Made by a program: the position numbers and the translations under genes. DNA of 64,000 nucleotides from Streptomyces sp. HUAS ZL42 (lineage in GTDB: Bacteria; Actinomycetota; Actinomycetes; Streptomycetales; Streptomycetaceae): contig NZ_CP160403.1 of the NCBI RefSeq assembly GCF_040782645.1, positions 9,459,001 to 9,523,000 of the forward strand. The letters are read 5' to 3'. Positions 35,889 through 44,437 of this stretch are shown here, piece by piece. Below the pieces are notes generated by a model, which saw only the letters and a program-made list of their open reading frames with translations, was not told the origin of the DNA and did no database searches. The stretch's first letter is position 1. Each line of letters starts with the position of its first letter.

Positions 35889-35904
35889 TCGGCGGGGCAA
35901 GCCC

Positions 35905-36585
35905 CCGCTGGCGCCGGCGCTCGACGTCCCTTGGATGGAGCCGTTTCCCGACGCGCGCTTCGATGTGCAGGCGCGGGCCGATCTGCGCCCGGCGTGGGTG
36001 GCGGCGGTACAGGCCGTTCCGGCGCGGCAGCGTGCCGTGCTGGTGCTGCGGGAGGTGCTGGAGTTCACGGCGGCCGAGGTCGCCGAGCAGTTGGGGACGA
36101 CGGTCGCGGCGGTCAACAGCATGCTGCAACGCGCCCGTGCCGCCGTCGCGGGTGTGGGTGAACTCGATGCGGTGTGTGAGCCGGACGATCCCGAGGTGCG
36201 GGCGGTGGTCCAGCGGTACGTGCGGGCGTTCGAGGCGGCCGACGTGCCCGCACTGGTGCGGCTGCTTGCCGACGACGCGGTCCTGGAGATGCCGCCGGTC
36301 CCGCTGTGGTACCGGGGCACAAGCGACTACGGCCTGTTCATGGACCGCGTCTTCCGGATGCGCGGAGCCGGCTGGGCCGTGCGGGAGCTCACGGCGAACG
36401 GGCAGCCGATGCTCGCGGCGTACGCGCCGAATCCCGGCGGCGGGCACCGGTTGCACACCCTCCAGATGCTCACCGTCACCGGCGGCCTGGTCACGCACAA
36501 GGTCGTCTTCGCCGACCCGCGTGTCTTCGACGCCTTCGAACTGCGGCAGCTGATTTCCGTCGACGATTTCCCCAACGAGCGATGA
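35905..36585 (+). pseudogene. SigJ/SigG-like ECF sigma factor lacking region 2
   Basis: The open frame begins inside the protein at LAPALDVPWMEPFPDARF, a linker found between σ2 and σ4 in SigG/SigJ-type ECF factors, and continues with σ4: VAAVQAVPARQRAVLVLREV, LEFTAAEVAEQLGTTVAAVN, then the SnoaL-like C-terminal domain (VVQRYVRAFEAADVPALVRL, DDAVLEMPPVPLWYRG). The σ2 domain that binds the -10 element and core enzyme is missing and is not found in other frames upstream. The remainder is uninterrupted, so a truncated protein could still be translated. Confidence 0.68.
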
Positions 36586-36640
36586 GCCCGGCGGGTGCCG
36601 CCGGTAGGTACCGGTGAGCATCTGACCGAAAGGATTCGCT

Positions 36641-37201
36641 GTGGGCGTCATCGTCATCGAGTTCATCACCCTGGACGGGATCGTCTCCGACCCGGACGGC
36701 TCCGCAGGAACGCCGCTGGGCGGATGGGCGTTTCGCTATGGCCCCGAAGCCGTCGCCGGAGACAAGTTCCGTCTCGGCCGCACGCTGGACGAGGGGGTCC
36801 TGTTGCTCGGGCGCGCGACCTGGCAGCTCTTTGCGCGGCTGTGGCCCGGACGCGACGACCCGTTCGCCCAGCGCATGAACACTGTCCCGAAACTGGTCGC
36901 CTCCCGCACGCTCGCCGACGCCGACACCGCGGCGTGGGCGAACTCGCGGGTTCTCACATGCGACGTCGTCGACACCGTCAAGCGCGAAGCACGCGATGTG
37001 GTCATCACCGGCAGCCTCAGCCTCGTACACCGACTCGCGGCCGAGGACCTGATCGACGAGTACCGGCTGCTGGCCTTCCCCACCGTTCTGGGCACCGGCC
37101 GACGTCTCTTCCCCGCCCGCGGCCCGCAGGTGGAGCTGGAGTGCCTGGCGGCACAACAGGCCGGCGCCGCCGTACTCACCCGCCACCGGAGGGCCGTCTG
37201 A
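36641..37201 (+). CDS. RibD C-terminal/dihydrofolate reductase-like protein
   Basis: 186 residues from GTG 36641, with GAAAGGATT upstream. GVIVIEFITLDGIVSDPDGS opens the fold; VLLLGRATWQLFARLWPGRD, NTVPKLVASRTL, VVITGSLSLVHRLAAEDLID, EYRLLAFPTVLGTGRRLFP complete the RibD-C motifs. Expected to be an NADPH-dependent reductase of unknown substrate. Its TGA shares one base with the ATG of the EthD-type gene, so both are translated as a unit. Confidence 0.9.
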   Translation: MGVIVIEFITLDGIVSDPDGSAGTPLGGWAFRYGPEAVAGDKFRLGRTLDEGVLLLGRATWQLFARLWPGRDDPFAQRMNTVPKLVASRTLADADTAAWANSRVLTCDVVDTVKREARDVVITGSLSLVHRLAAEDLIDEYRLLAFPTVLGTGRRLFPARGPQVELECLAAQQAGAAVLTRHRRAV

Positions 37202-37545
37202 TGACCGCCCGCTTCTTGGCCCTGTACGAGGCGCCCGCCGATCCCACGGCATTCGATCGGCACTACCGCGATGTTCACGTCCCCCTCGCATGCCGACTCC
37301 CGGGGCTGCGTCGCTACACGCTCGGCCGCGATGTGGTCGCCGTCCGCGGCGGCGAACCGTACTACCTGGTCGCCGAACTGGAACGGGACACGATGGAAGA
37401 ACTAGGCGCGGCCTTCGCCTCCTGCGAAGGGCGCGCCACCGCTGCCGACGCGGCGCACCTCCAAGAACTCGCGCCGGTCCGCAGCGTGATCTACAGGGCT
37501 GACGAGAGCGTGCTGGAGGCGCATCTCCGTGCGAACGCGCAATGA
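37201..37545 (+). CDS. EthD-family dimeric α/β-barrel protein
   Basis: 114 residues from ATG 37201, coupled to the RibD-C gene. ARFLALYEAPADPTAFDRHY, RDVHVPLACRLPGLRRYTLG is the EthD pattern ('y..P.D...F..hY...H.pl...lPGlr.y'), followed by YYLVAELERDTMEELGAAFA and a final RSVIYRADES strand. EthD-like proteins are ferredoxin-fold dimers that assist oxidative catabolism or act as small cyclases/monooxygenases. Pairing with a reductase-like protein suggests a two-component redox step, but no substrate is indicated. Confidence 0.85.
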   Translation: MTARFLALYEAPADPTAFDRHYRDVHVPLACRLPGLRRYTLGRDVVAVRGGEPYYLVAELERDTMEELGAAFASCEGRATAADAAHLQELAPVRSVIYRADESVLEAHLRANAQ

Positions 37546-38053
37546 GGGAAAGAGGCTTGCTGGAGCGTTCCCGCCGGAGCCTGCGAGGACGTCTTCTCGC
37601 CCGAGTGTCGCTCCAGGTCATCCTCCTGCTCACCGGTCGGCGGTAGCCTGACCGGCACCTGGATCTGCCTGTTCTTCGCGGCCTTCGGCATCGGCGGCAT
37701 CTTCCCCGCCAGCATGACACTCCGACCGGACGGCAGACGTAGCGGCATCCAGCCGCTCGCCGGATCGCCGCTCGCTGTATGAGCCGCCGCCTCGGGGTCG
37801 GATCGTCTTGCTCGGTTTTGGTCGTGCACGGTGCTCAGTTCAGCGGCGGCGCCACAGCCGCCCGCCCCTACCCGCACTGCATCGACGAAGGCGAACTCGC
37901 CCGCCGTCGGTACGCGCTTACCTGCAAGGTGGTTGTCCTTCTTGACCGGGAGATCGCTGAGAGTCCGATCGCTGCCGTCGAAGGGGGCTGTGCCCCGGTG
38001 CCCGATCGCTCGGGTCCCGGGGCACGGCTGGGTGAAGCACTACCGGCCAGTGC
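37546..38053. other. Gene-less stretch
   Basis: One plus-strand frame contains a short hydrophobic run (LTGTWICLFFAAFGIGGIF, about 37646-37702) that could be a membrane-protein relic, but it has no recognisable family. The rest reads as non-coding. Confidence 0.35.
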
Positions 38054-39907
38054 TCACTGATAGGCGGGTACGGCCCAGGTGGCTTTGTAGCGCCGGTCGT
38101 AGGGGGAGTCCGCCTCGAGCGACTGCGGGCCGCTGGTGGGGATGAAGCGGATGAACGCGGTCTCCCATGTCTGGGTCCCGGCCAGTTTCTGTCCCTCGGG
38201 GCACTCCTGGGAGCAGGTGGAAATCACGCGGCCTGTTGTGGGGTCGTTCCCCACGCTCTTGATGAGGGTGCGCTTGGTGACCTCGGACCGGTTCGCGTAG
38301 TTGGTGCACCAGTGTTTCTGGGCGTCGCCGGTGACGTACTCCGGCAGCGGCCAGGTGCCCTGGGAGTCGTCGTAGCAGTCGACGCTGCCGCTCTTGGAGA
38401 ACTGGACGATGCCGGCGTTGGCGCCGATCCAGAACCGGTCGGAGTTGCCGTAGACCGGGGTGAGGTCGTGGCCGTAAGGCGTAGCGCCGTTCGCCTGCTT
38501 GGGGAGTTGCCAGGAGCCGCCCCAACCGAGCCTGCCGTTGGCGTAGTCGTATCGCACCAGAAGCTCGTCGCCGACGGCCCACACCGAGTTGCTGCTCGGG
38601 TCGTAGAGGACCTCATGTGCGCCGGCGAGGGACGTGTCCTGGACCGGCGCGGCGCTCCAATTGTTCGGTGCGCCCTGCGATTTGGAGTAGACCGCGAGCC
38701 CACCCTTGATGTCCGCGCCGGTGTTTCTGTCCTGCCCGAAGACGTGATCCGCTGAAGCGACGACGACGGTGCCGTCCGGCAGCATTTCGACACCGTGGAT
38801 GCCGGTGATGCCCGCGTTGATCGCCCAGTGGTAGCCGGCGAGCGCCGGGTAGGGGATCACACCGACGAAGCCGCTGGCACGTTCGGCTGTGACCAGGACC
38901 GTCCCGCCGTACGTGCCTCCGGGGCGCAGTTTGTGCGACGTGCCACCGCCCCAGCTGTCACCCTTGAGGGTCGTGTCGAAGACCGAGTGGTAGGCGTCGG
39001 GGAGCCACCGCTGGTACGGGCCTGAAGCGGACCAGACGTCCGGGTTGGTGGAGTCCAGGAACTCCAGCGTTGCGTGCGCCGCAGGGTAGCCCCCGGGGTA
39101 CGACTCGCCGTACGCGTTGCTCGAAATGATCGGCGTGGAGCCCGTGTTGAACTCGACCTCCAGCGTCGGCGCGTTGTACGCGGCGTGGCACGCGTAGTCC
39201 GTCGACACCGGGTTCATGGAGCAGAAGTCCTTGTAGCTGGAGCTGATGTCCTCCTGCGCCGAGAACCTGATGCCGTAGTTGGGGAACGAGGCGTCGTTGG
39301 CCCACGCTTTCACCCAGTCGGTGACGTCGATGCGCTGGATGCCGTTGGACGCGGCGGGGTTGGTCTTGTTCGGGACGTCCGGGCAGTTCGGGTGGCCGAG
39401 GCCGAACCACGTGCCCTTGCCCGCGCCGACGGTCGGCTGGTTGGCCCAGTTGATCGTGGACTGGTCCCACGACTGGGTCACCGGGTAGACGCCCATCCAC
39501 GCCTTCGCGTCACAGTCGGAGACGAAGGAGTTGTAGACACGCAGGTAGGCCTTGGAGACCGGGGCTCCGCGCAGCTTGGAGACGTCGAAGCGCATGAAGC
39601 TGCGGTACTTCGTGGCGCCGTTGTCGGGCGTGCCGACGTGCAGGATGTGGCCTTGCGAGTGATCGGCGTTGTCCGCAGTGGTGATGTAGGTGTCCTGCAG
39701 CCGATGGATGATGTTGCGTGGCCCCGTTTGCGCCATGGGGGACGCCGTGGGTGTCGCCGCTGCCGCGACGGGCGCCATCTGCGTGGCCGTCGCGTCGGTT
39801 TCGGCCGCCTGGGGCGACGGCACGAGCAACGACGCCAGGAGTGCCACTCCGCCTCCCGCCGCCACTAGGCATCTCTTCAGCAGACGCCGTGGAGTGTGAC
39901 GATGCAC
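38054..39907 (-). CDS. Secreted DNRLRE-domain / DUF6528 β-propeller protein
   Basis: 617 residues. Signal peptide at residues 1-35 (LLKRCLVAAGGGVALLASLL, cleavage near PQAAE). Residues about 65-255 form a DNRLRE jelly roll: QDTYITTADNADHSQGHILH, KYRSFMRFDVSKLRGAPVSK, YLRVYNSFVSDCDAKAWMGV, DVTDWVKAWAND. Residues about 265-600 resemble the DUF6528 propeller (AAHATLEFLDSTNPDVWSAS, HGVEMLPDGTVVVASADHVF, GAHEVLYDPSSNSVWAVGDE). DNRLRE domains bind glycans or hold secreted proteins on surfaces. An exported polysaccharide-associated function is likely; no catalytic residues identified. Monocistronic. Confidence 0.8.
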   Translation of the reverse strand: MHRHTPRRLLKRCLVAAGGGVALLASLLVPSPQAAETDATATQMAPVAAAATPTASPMAQTGPRNIIHRLQDTYITTADNADHSQGHILHVGTPDNGATKYRSFMRFDVSKLRGAPVSKAYLRVYNSFVSDCDAKAWMGVYPVTQSWDQSTINWANQPTVGAGKGTWFGLGHPNCPDVPNKTNPAASNGIQRIDVTDWVKAWANDASFPNYGIRFSAQEDISSSYKDFCSMNPVSTDYACHAAYNAPTLEVEFNTGSTPIISSNAYGESYPGGYPAAHATLEFLDSTNPDVWSASGPYQRWLPDAYHSVFDTTLKGDSWGGGTSHKLRPGGTYGGTVLVTAERASGFVGVIPYPALAGYHWAINAGITGIHGVEMLPDGTVVVASADHVFGQDRNTGADIKGGLAVYSKSQGAPNNWSAAPVQDTSLAGAHEVLYDPSSNSVWAVGDELLVRYDYANGRLGWGGSWQLPKQANGATPYGHDLTPVYGNSDRFWIGANAGIVQFSKSGSVDCYDDSQGTWPLPEYVTGDAQKHWCTNYANRSEVTKRTLIKSVGNDPTTGRVISTCSQECPEGQKLAGTQTWETAFIRFIPTSGPQSLEADSPYDRRYKATWAVPAYQ

Positions 39908-40531
39908 GTGTGAGTCCGCCTCTCATGATCTTGGTCCAACATCGACAAATGGTGGTCGTGTGAGCTGGTGGCGGCCGCACGGAGAATTTCGACGCCCGTG
40001 CGATTACCGAGAGCGTGGAGGTTCGGGTGAAGAGCGTCTCGGCGGGCGGGTCGTTCGCGGCGTACCGGCGCCGTCTGCGGGGCCCGCGCCGACTCGGGTA
40101 GGGCCTCGCAGCGAGGCGGAGCAGGTGCTCCACCTGTGCTACGAGGCCCTCGCGACCGAGTGCCACGCAGGCCGCCCGATCCCCTCGGCATCCCCTCACT
40201 CGCAGCCCGCACCACGGCTCTCCCGAGCCGGGTGACGGCAGTCGAGGCTCACTGGGATGCCCGCAGCGGCAAGAACTGGTTGTGCCACTGATCGCGGTCC
40301 TTGACAACCCGGCCGGTCAAGGCCACCTGGCGACCGTCCACCACCGTCATCGCGAGCCGCCTGTGCACCCCCGCTGCGGCCGAGTTGGCCGGACCCTGTC
40401 CGGCCGCCTCGAGGCGCGGAGCAAGGCGTGTCACCGGGCGCCTGCCGTTCCCGTGAATTTGGCCCCCGAGCCGATCCGGTCGGCTCCCGAGACGGTGAAC
40501 AACCCATGGCGGGCCATGCCCGCGGCGTCGA
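39908..40531. other. Gene-less stretch with a doubtful fragment
   Basis: No complete gene. A minus-strand frame ending at 40249 reads VHRRLAMTVVDGRQVALTGR, weakly reminiscent of a phospholipase D 'H.K....DG..v.tGS' strand, but too short to call. Separates the DNRLRE gene from the small secreted protein. Confidence 0.3.
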
Positions 40532-40948
40532 TCAGAAGTGAGGGTCGAGAAGGGAGCCGAATGTGTGAGTGCCGCTGTAGGTGTACGTTACAGAGCCGCC
40601 GAGGATCGCCGTCGCCGAACCGGACTTGGCGAGGGTGGACTTGTGAGCGTAGTAACCGGCCTCGGGGCTCAGGCAGTCCTCCCACGTGTACGTGCCCGCG
40701 GTCAGGTAGATGTCGCGGGTCGGGGTACGGATGGTGTCGAAGATCTGTGTCCACGTGTAGTCGCCGGTGCCCAGGTAGATGGACTTGCTGGTGCACGCGT
40801 CGGCGTTGGACGGCGACGGGGAGCCGGTCAGGTACAGACTCCGCGTGTTGTACGCCGTGTCCGCCGCGCTCGCCGGGCTCCCCGCGAGCGTCACGGCCGC
40901 CGTTGCCATGACAGCGACTGTCGCGAACTTGCCGATTCTTCCAGCCAT
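40532..40948 (-). CDS. Small secreted hypothetical protein
   Basis: 138 residues from ATG 40948. Clear signal peptide (KFATVAVMATAAVTLAGSPA, cleavage after SAA). The mature part of about 110 residues is rich in Tyr, Thr and Ser, with only two Cys, and contains an internal echo: SIYLGTGDYTWTQI and DIYLTAGTYTWEDC, roughly 25 residues apart, so it may be built of two β-repeats. No known domain recognised. A palindrome lies 150 bp upstream (41098-41111) and may regulate it. Confidence 0.68.
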   Translation of the reverse strand: MAGRIGKFATVAVMATAAVTLAGSPASAADTAYNTRSLYLTGSPSPSNADACTSKSIYLGTGDYTWTQIFDTIRTPTRDIYLTAGTYTWEDCLSPEAGYYAHKSTLAKSGSATAILGGSVTYTYSGTHTFGSLLDPHF

Positions 40949-41097
40949 TTGATGCCTCCTGGGAAGTGAAGTCTGTGCTGATCGGGGCCTGTTCCGGGCA
41001 TGCGACCCAACGGGCGCAGAAGGGTGATCCCGCCATGCGTCACCGTCGGCGTCTGCTCGGGCAGGGCGACTGAACCTCCGCAACCCTAGCAATGACT

Positions 41098-41111
41098 TTC
41101 ACTTAAGTGAA
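41098..41111. promoter_or_regulatory. Perfect 14-bp palindrome in AT-rich tract
   Basis: TTCACTTAAGTGAA, followed by a run of six T. It sits in the 438-bp divergent region between the small secreted protein (start 40948) and the XRE-protease-membrane operon (start 41387). AT-rich, symmetric and isolated: a good operator candidate for a dimeric HTH regulator. Confidence 0.55.
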
Positions 41112-41386
41112 CTTTTTTGATCTCTGAGGCGGCGTCAACTGGCCATGCTCCTGCGCAATATGTCGGCATCAACCCCTGAGTGGGTTCAGGTGAGTGCATG
41201 TTTATGTGCTGTCCCATGCTGGACATCCGCCGGATGGCCAGGGCTGGATCCATCGGGGAGCAGAGTCTGCTGCGAGGCTGCGACCGGTTCGCGAGACAGC
41301 GGCGGGCCCCTCGGCACACCGGCACCGCACGCGTCGCGGGCGGGATAATGTCCGAATAGCAGGAGGGTGGCGAGAGGTGAGCGAGT

Positions 41387-41827
41387 GTGAGTGAGTCCGA
41401 GGGACGGCGGCTGGCGGCCCGCCTCGAGTACCTCTTCGAGCACGTGCAGCCACTGGGCAGACGCCACACCCTTCAGGAGGTCGTCGACGGCATCAAGGCG
41501 GTCGAGGAGTCCGAGGGCGTTTCGCTCTCGGTGGGCCGGCTGTCGATGCTGATGAACGGAAAGGCGCCCAACCCCACCATCGGCACGCTGCGCGCGCTCG
41601 CCGCCTTCTTCGGCGTGCCGGTCGGCTACTTCGTCGACGACGCCGTCGCCGACCAGACCATGGCCCAGCTCGCCCTCATCACAGCCATGCGCAACAACGA
41701 CGTCAGAGCGGTCGCCCTGCGCGCGGCGGCAGTCGCCACCCTCTCCGTCCACGGACTGGATGTGGTGCGCGGCCTCGTCGAACAGGCCGCCGACCAGTCG
41801 CAAGAGCGCGACGGGCGGGAGGCTTAG
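41387..41827 (+). CDS. XRE-like HTH regulator of the ImmA/MAB_1171c-type operon
   Basis: 146 residues from GTG 41387, with GAGAGG upstream. N-terminal ARLEYLFEHVQPLGRRHTLQ and EVVDGIKAVEESEGVSLSVG lead into the HTH LSMLMNGKAPNPTIGTLRAL, AAFFGVPVGYFVDD, a 'sensor + XRE' arrangement in which recognition helix and 'NPT..TL.ALA.FF.VP..YF' are typical of actinobacterial regulators encoded before ImmA/IrrE-type proteases. The C-terminal 50 residues are helical. First gene of the three-gene set; probably the substrate or partner of the following metalloprotease. Confidence 0.85.
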   Translation: MSESEGRRLAARLEYLFEHVQPLGRRHTLQEVVDGIKAVEESEGVSLSVGRLSMLMNGKAPNPTIGTLRALAAFFGVPVGYFVDDAVADQTMAQLALITAMRNNDVRAVALRAAAVATLSVHGLDVVRGLVEQAADQSQERDGREA

Positions 41828-41891
41828 AATCTCCTGTGACAGAGGCTATGACCGTGCGGCACCCGTCGAACGGTCTGGGGGAAGGGGCACG

Positions 41892-42467
41892 GTGCGGGAC
41901 GGTATCCGGTTGCGGGCAGAGTCCTGGCCCGACTTCCGTACCCGGTGCGATGCCATCCTGGACGGCCTCCCGCTCGGACAGTCGCAGCCACTGACGATCG
42001 ACGCGCTGCGCGCCGCGATCGAACAACAGCACGGCAGGCGGCTGGCCTTGTCACCGCTGCCCAAACAGGCGGGAACCACCGCCGGCCTGTGCGGACTGTG
42101 GGTCAGCCTCGGCCACACCGACCACATCTTCTACGAGACGTCCACCAACGCCTTCCACCAGCGGCACATCATCCTGCACGAGATCTCCCATCTCCTGCTC
42201 GACCACACGTCGGAACGCGACGGCGACGGCTCCTGGCCCGGGATGGAAGCGCTCTTCCCCGGCCTCGACCCCGCCATGGTCCGAAGGCTGCTCGCCCGCG
42301 GCCGCACCGACTACACCGAACTGCAGGAGCAGCAGGCCGAGCTGATGGCCACCCTGATCCATCAGCGGTCGACCGATCGCGCGTCACATGGCGTTCCGCC
42401 GGCTCACGACGGGGCCGAGGCCCTCGACAGGCTGGCCCGCGCCCTCGGGCTGGTGCGCCCTCGATGA
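41892..42467 (+). CDS. ImmA/IrrE-like HExxH metalloprotease
   Basis: 191 residues from GTG 41892, preceded by GGGGGAAGGGG. HHIILHEISHLLLDH-type catalytic helix with HEISH at residues 96-100 and the third ligand Glu150 in QEQQAELMATLI. Upstream strands GLCGLWVSLGHTDHIFYETS form the usual substrate edge. Relatives (ImmA, IrrE) cleave XRE repressors to release gene expression after a signal. The gene sits 65 bp after the XRE gene and overlaps the membrane gene by ATGA. A signal-dependent cleavage of the upstream XRE protein is a direct but untested inference. Confidence 0.85.
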   Translation: MRDGIRLRAESWPDFRTRCDAILDGLPLGQSQPLTIDALRAAIEQQHGRRLALSPLPKQAGTTAGLCGLWVSLGHTDHIFYETSTNAFHQRHIILHEISHLLLDHTSERDGDGSWPGMEALFPGLDPAMVRRLLARGRTDYTELQEQQAELMATLIHQRSTDRASHGVPPAHDGAEALDRLARALGLVRPR

Positions 42468-43666
42468 CGGCCATCCGACCGTACGAGGTCGTCCTGCTCG
42501 TCCCGATGTGGTCCCTCACCGTGCACACCGCCTACCGGGCAGTGCGCAACCGCGCCGTACCGGAATCCGCGCCCTCCCGGCTGCTCGCCGGAGTCGTCGC
42601 CCTGGTCACCCTGTCGGTCACCGTGGGAGTCCCGGCGGTGCGTCGCGTGATCGACACCATCACCGGTGTGCAGAGCATCACCAACGTCCTCAGCCAACTG
42701 CTCGGGATGTCCGCCATCACGTGCCTGACCGCCTTCGTGCGCCGAATGTCCGCCGCGGCCGGCGAGGCTCCCAGCCGCCGGACCCGCGACTGGCTGCCCC
42801 TTCCGGTAGCCGCGGCCGCCCTGTTCACAGCCTTCTTCCTCGCGCCCCGCCCGAGCGGTGAGAAGTATCTTCTGACCACCGACCACTCAGCGGCCCATAC
42901 CGCCTACTGGGCCATCTACATCGGTTACGTGATCTGGGGAGTGGCCGCGATCGGGGTGATGTGCCTGCGCCACCACAAGCACGCCCCTCCGGGCCCCCTG
43001 CGCAGCTCCCTCAATCTGATCGGCGCGGGAGCCGCGACAGCCATCGTCTACGCCCTGCACCGGTGCGCCTACCTGGCCCTGCGCGACTCCGGAATCCCGC
43101 TGTTCGAAGACGCCGTCGTCGTGCCCACCACGCAGGTCCTGCTGACCGGCGCGCTGCTGCTGTCCAGCGCCGGGATAGCCTGGCCGGCCCTGGCGGACCG
43201 ACGGCGCGCATGGGCCGACCGCCGCAGAGTAGGCCGCATCGAACCGCTGTGGCGGATGCTGGCTGAAGCCGTACCCGAGGTCGTCCTCCCCCTGCCTGCT
43301 CAACTGCGCGCCGAGCCCGAACTCGTGCTGTACCGGTACACGATCGAAATCAGTGACGCGATGCTCGCCCTCACCCCGTTCCGCAGCGGCCATGCCGAGA
43401 CGGCGGCGCGGAAACAGCTTTCCGCACACGGGTTCACCGGTCCACGGCTGGCAGCGGCCACCGAGGCCGTCGTCCTGCGCTGTGCCGTCGCGCGGGCATC
43501 CCTGACGCAGCCCGCGACACCGCCGACCCAGCACGCAGAGGCTTCGAGCGACGGCATCGAACGCAGTAGCGACCCGCTCCAGTGGCTGGAACTGCTTGCC
43601 GCACACTGCCGGCACCCGCTGGTCCGCAGCATCTCTGCGGCTTTGACCGTGCCGACCGACCGCTGA
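42464..43666 (+). CDS. MAB_1171c-like polytopic membrane protein (DUF6545-type)
   Basis: 400 residues from ATG 42464, coupled by ATGA to the protease. Seven or so membrane segments in residues 5-245 (VVLLVPMWSLTVHTAYRAVR, LLAGVVALVTLSVTVGVP, LLPLPVAAAALFTAFFLAP-type helices, AYWAIYIGYVIWGVAAIGVM) followed by a cytoplasmic domain of about 150 residues: RRAWADRRRVGRIEPLWRML, AVPEVVLPLPA, LVLYRYTIEISDAMLALTPF. This is the layout of the family annotated as 'MAB_1171c putative transporter'; no transport activity is established. A sensor or signal-transducing receptor for the protease-XRE pair is equally plausible. Confidence 0.83.
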   Translation: MTAIRPYEVVLLVPMWSLTVHTAYRAVRNRAVPESAPSRLLAGVVALVTLSVTVGVPAVRRVIDTITGVQSITNVLSQLLGMSAITCLTAFVRRMSAAAGEAPSRRTRDWLPLPVAAAALFTAFFLAPRPSGEKYLLTTDHSAAHTAYWAIYIGYVIWGVAAIGVMCLRHHKHAPPGPLRSSLNLIGAGAATAIVYALHRCAYLALRDSGIPLFEDAVVVPTTQVLLTGALLLSSAGIAWPALADRRRAWADRRRVGRIEPLWRMLAEAVPEVVLPLPAQLRAEPELVLYRYTIEISDAMLALTPFRSGHAETAARKQLSAHGFTGPRLAAATEAVVLRCAVARASLTQPATPPTQHAEASSDGIERSSDPLQWLELLAAHCRHPLVRSISAALTVPTDR

Positions 43667-43753
43667 TCCTGTGATTCGGGGGTTCGCAGTCGGTGTGCCG
43701 GGTCGGATGTGAGCTGGGATGCCGTGGATCGCAGAGGACGGCAGAGGACTCGC

Positions 43754-44221
43754 TCAGCCGCGCAGAGCCGGCTCGATCTTGATGGGAGCCGCAGATTCGA
43801 GATCGATGGTGTCGCCCTCTTCCTCCGCGCGAGGGTCGTGAGGGTGATCGACCGGCAACACGATCAACATGGTGTGAGGCCTTGGAAGCCATCCCACGTC
43901 TGCTGGTGGGTCGAAGCGACCGATGTCGATGATCCGCACGAGGGTCTCGGGGATGCCCACCAGGCAGGAGTCGCCGACCTCCAGGTGCCCTGCGTGCGGA
44001 TCGACCTGAAGGAGCCCGCCCCACTCGCCGGTAGGCGTGCCGCGCGGGATCGCCCGGCTGCCGTTCCACTGGATCTCGGAGTCCGGATCAATCTGCGCCC
44101 ACGGCCACTCGACCGAGATGTCGAACGGGGTCACGTTGACGACGCGTGCACATGCCGACGGGCAGCTGACCAGCAAGACGTCGCCAACCTCATACTGCTG
44201 TTGGCGGATGCCCTCGCTCAC
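43754..44221 (-). CDS. Hypothetical protein
   Basis: 155 residues from GTG 44221, chosen because GAGGAG precedes it by 6 nt; an in-frame ATG at 44314 lacks such a site. β-rich soluble protein with VGDVLLVSCPSACARVVNVT, FDISVEWPWAQID, VGDSCLVGIPETLVRIIDIG. The two 'VGD..LV..P...VRVV' blocks, about 75 residues apart, look like tandem SH3-like barrels. No family name recognised. Acidic C-terminus. It faces the membrane-protein operon convergently. Confidence 0.6.
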   Translation of the reverse strand: MSEGIRQQQYEVGDVLLVSCPSACARVVNVTPFDISVEWPWAQIDPDSEIQWNGSRAIPRGTPTGEWGGLLQVDPHAGHLEVGDSCLVGIPETLVRIIDIGRFDPPADVGWLPRPHTMLIVLPVDHPHDPRAEEEGDTIDLESAAPIKIEPALRG

Positions 44222-44437
44222 TGTGTGCTCCTCGCGTCCCCGTGACGGTGGCACGATATCGCGCGGTTCGGCAGAGGGACCTTGGCCAGGAGCTGCTTTG
44301 GTGTGAGTGATCACGGCCCCTCACGCTCGCCCGCGGATCGGACAGGCTTTGGTGGCGTGTGCTGCGGTTTCTGCGGCAGGGCTGAGCGGCCTCCGGGAGA
44401 CTGTCGCCGGCGTGAAGCCTGCCGGCAGCAAGCCGTG

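Noticed and set aside
40249..40434. Possible phospholipase D HKD-like fragment
   Set aside because: One short strand-like match (VHRRLAMTVVDGRQVALTGR) without the Lys/Asp spacing of an HKD motif.
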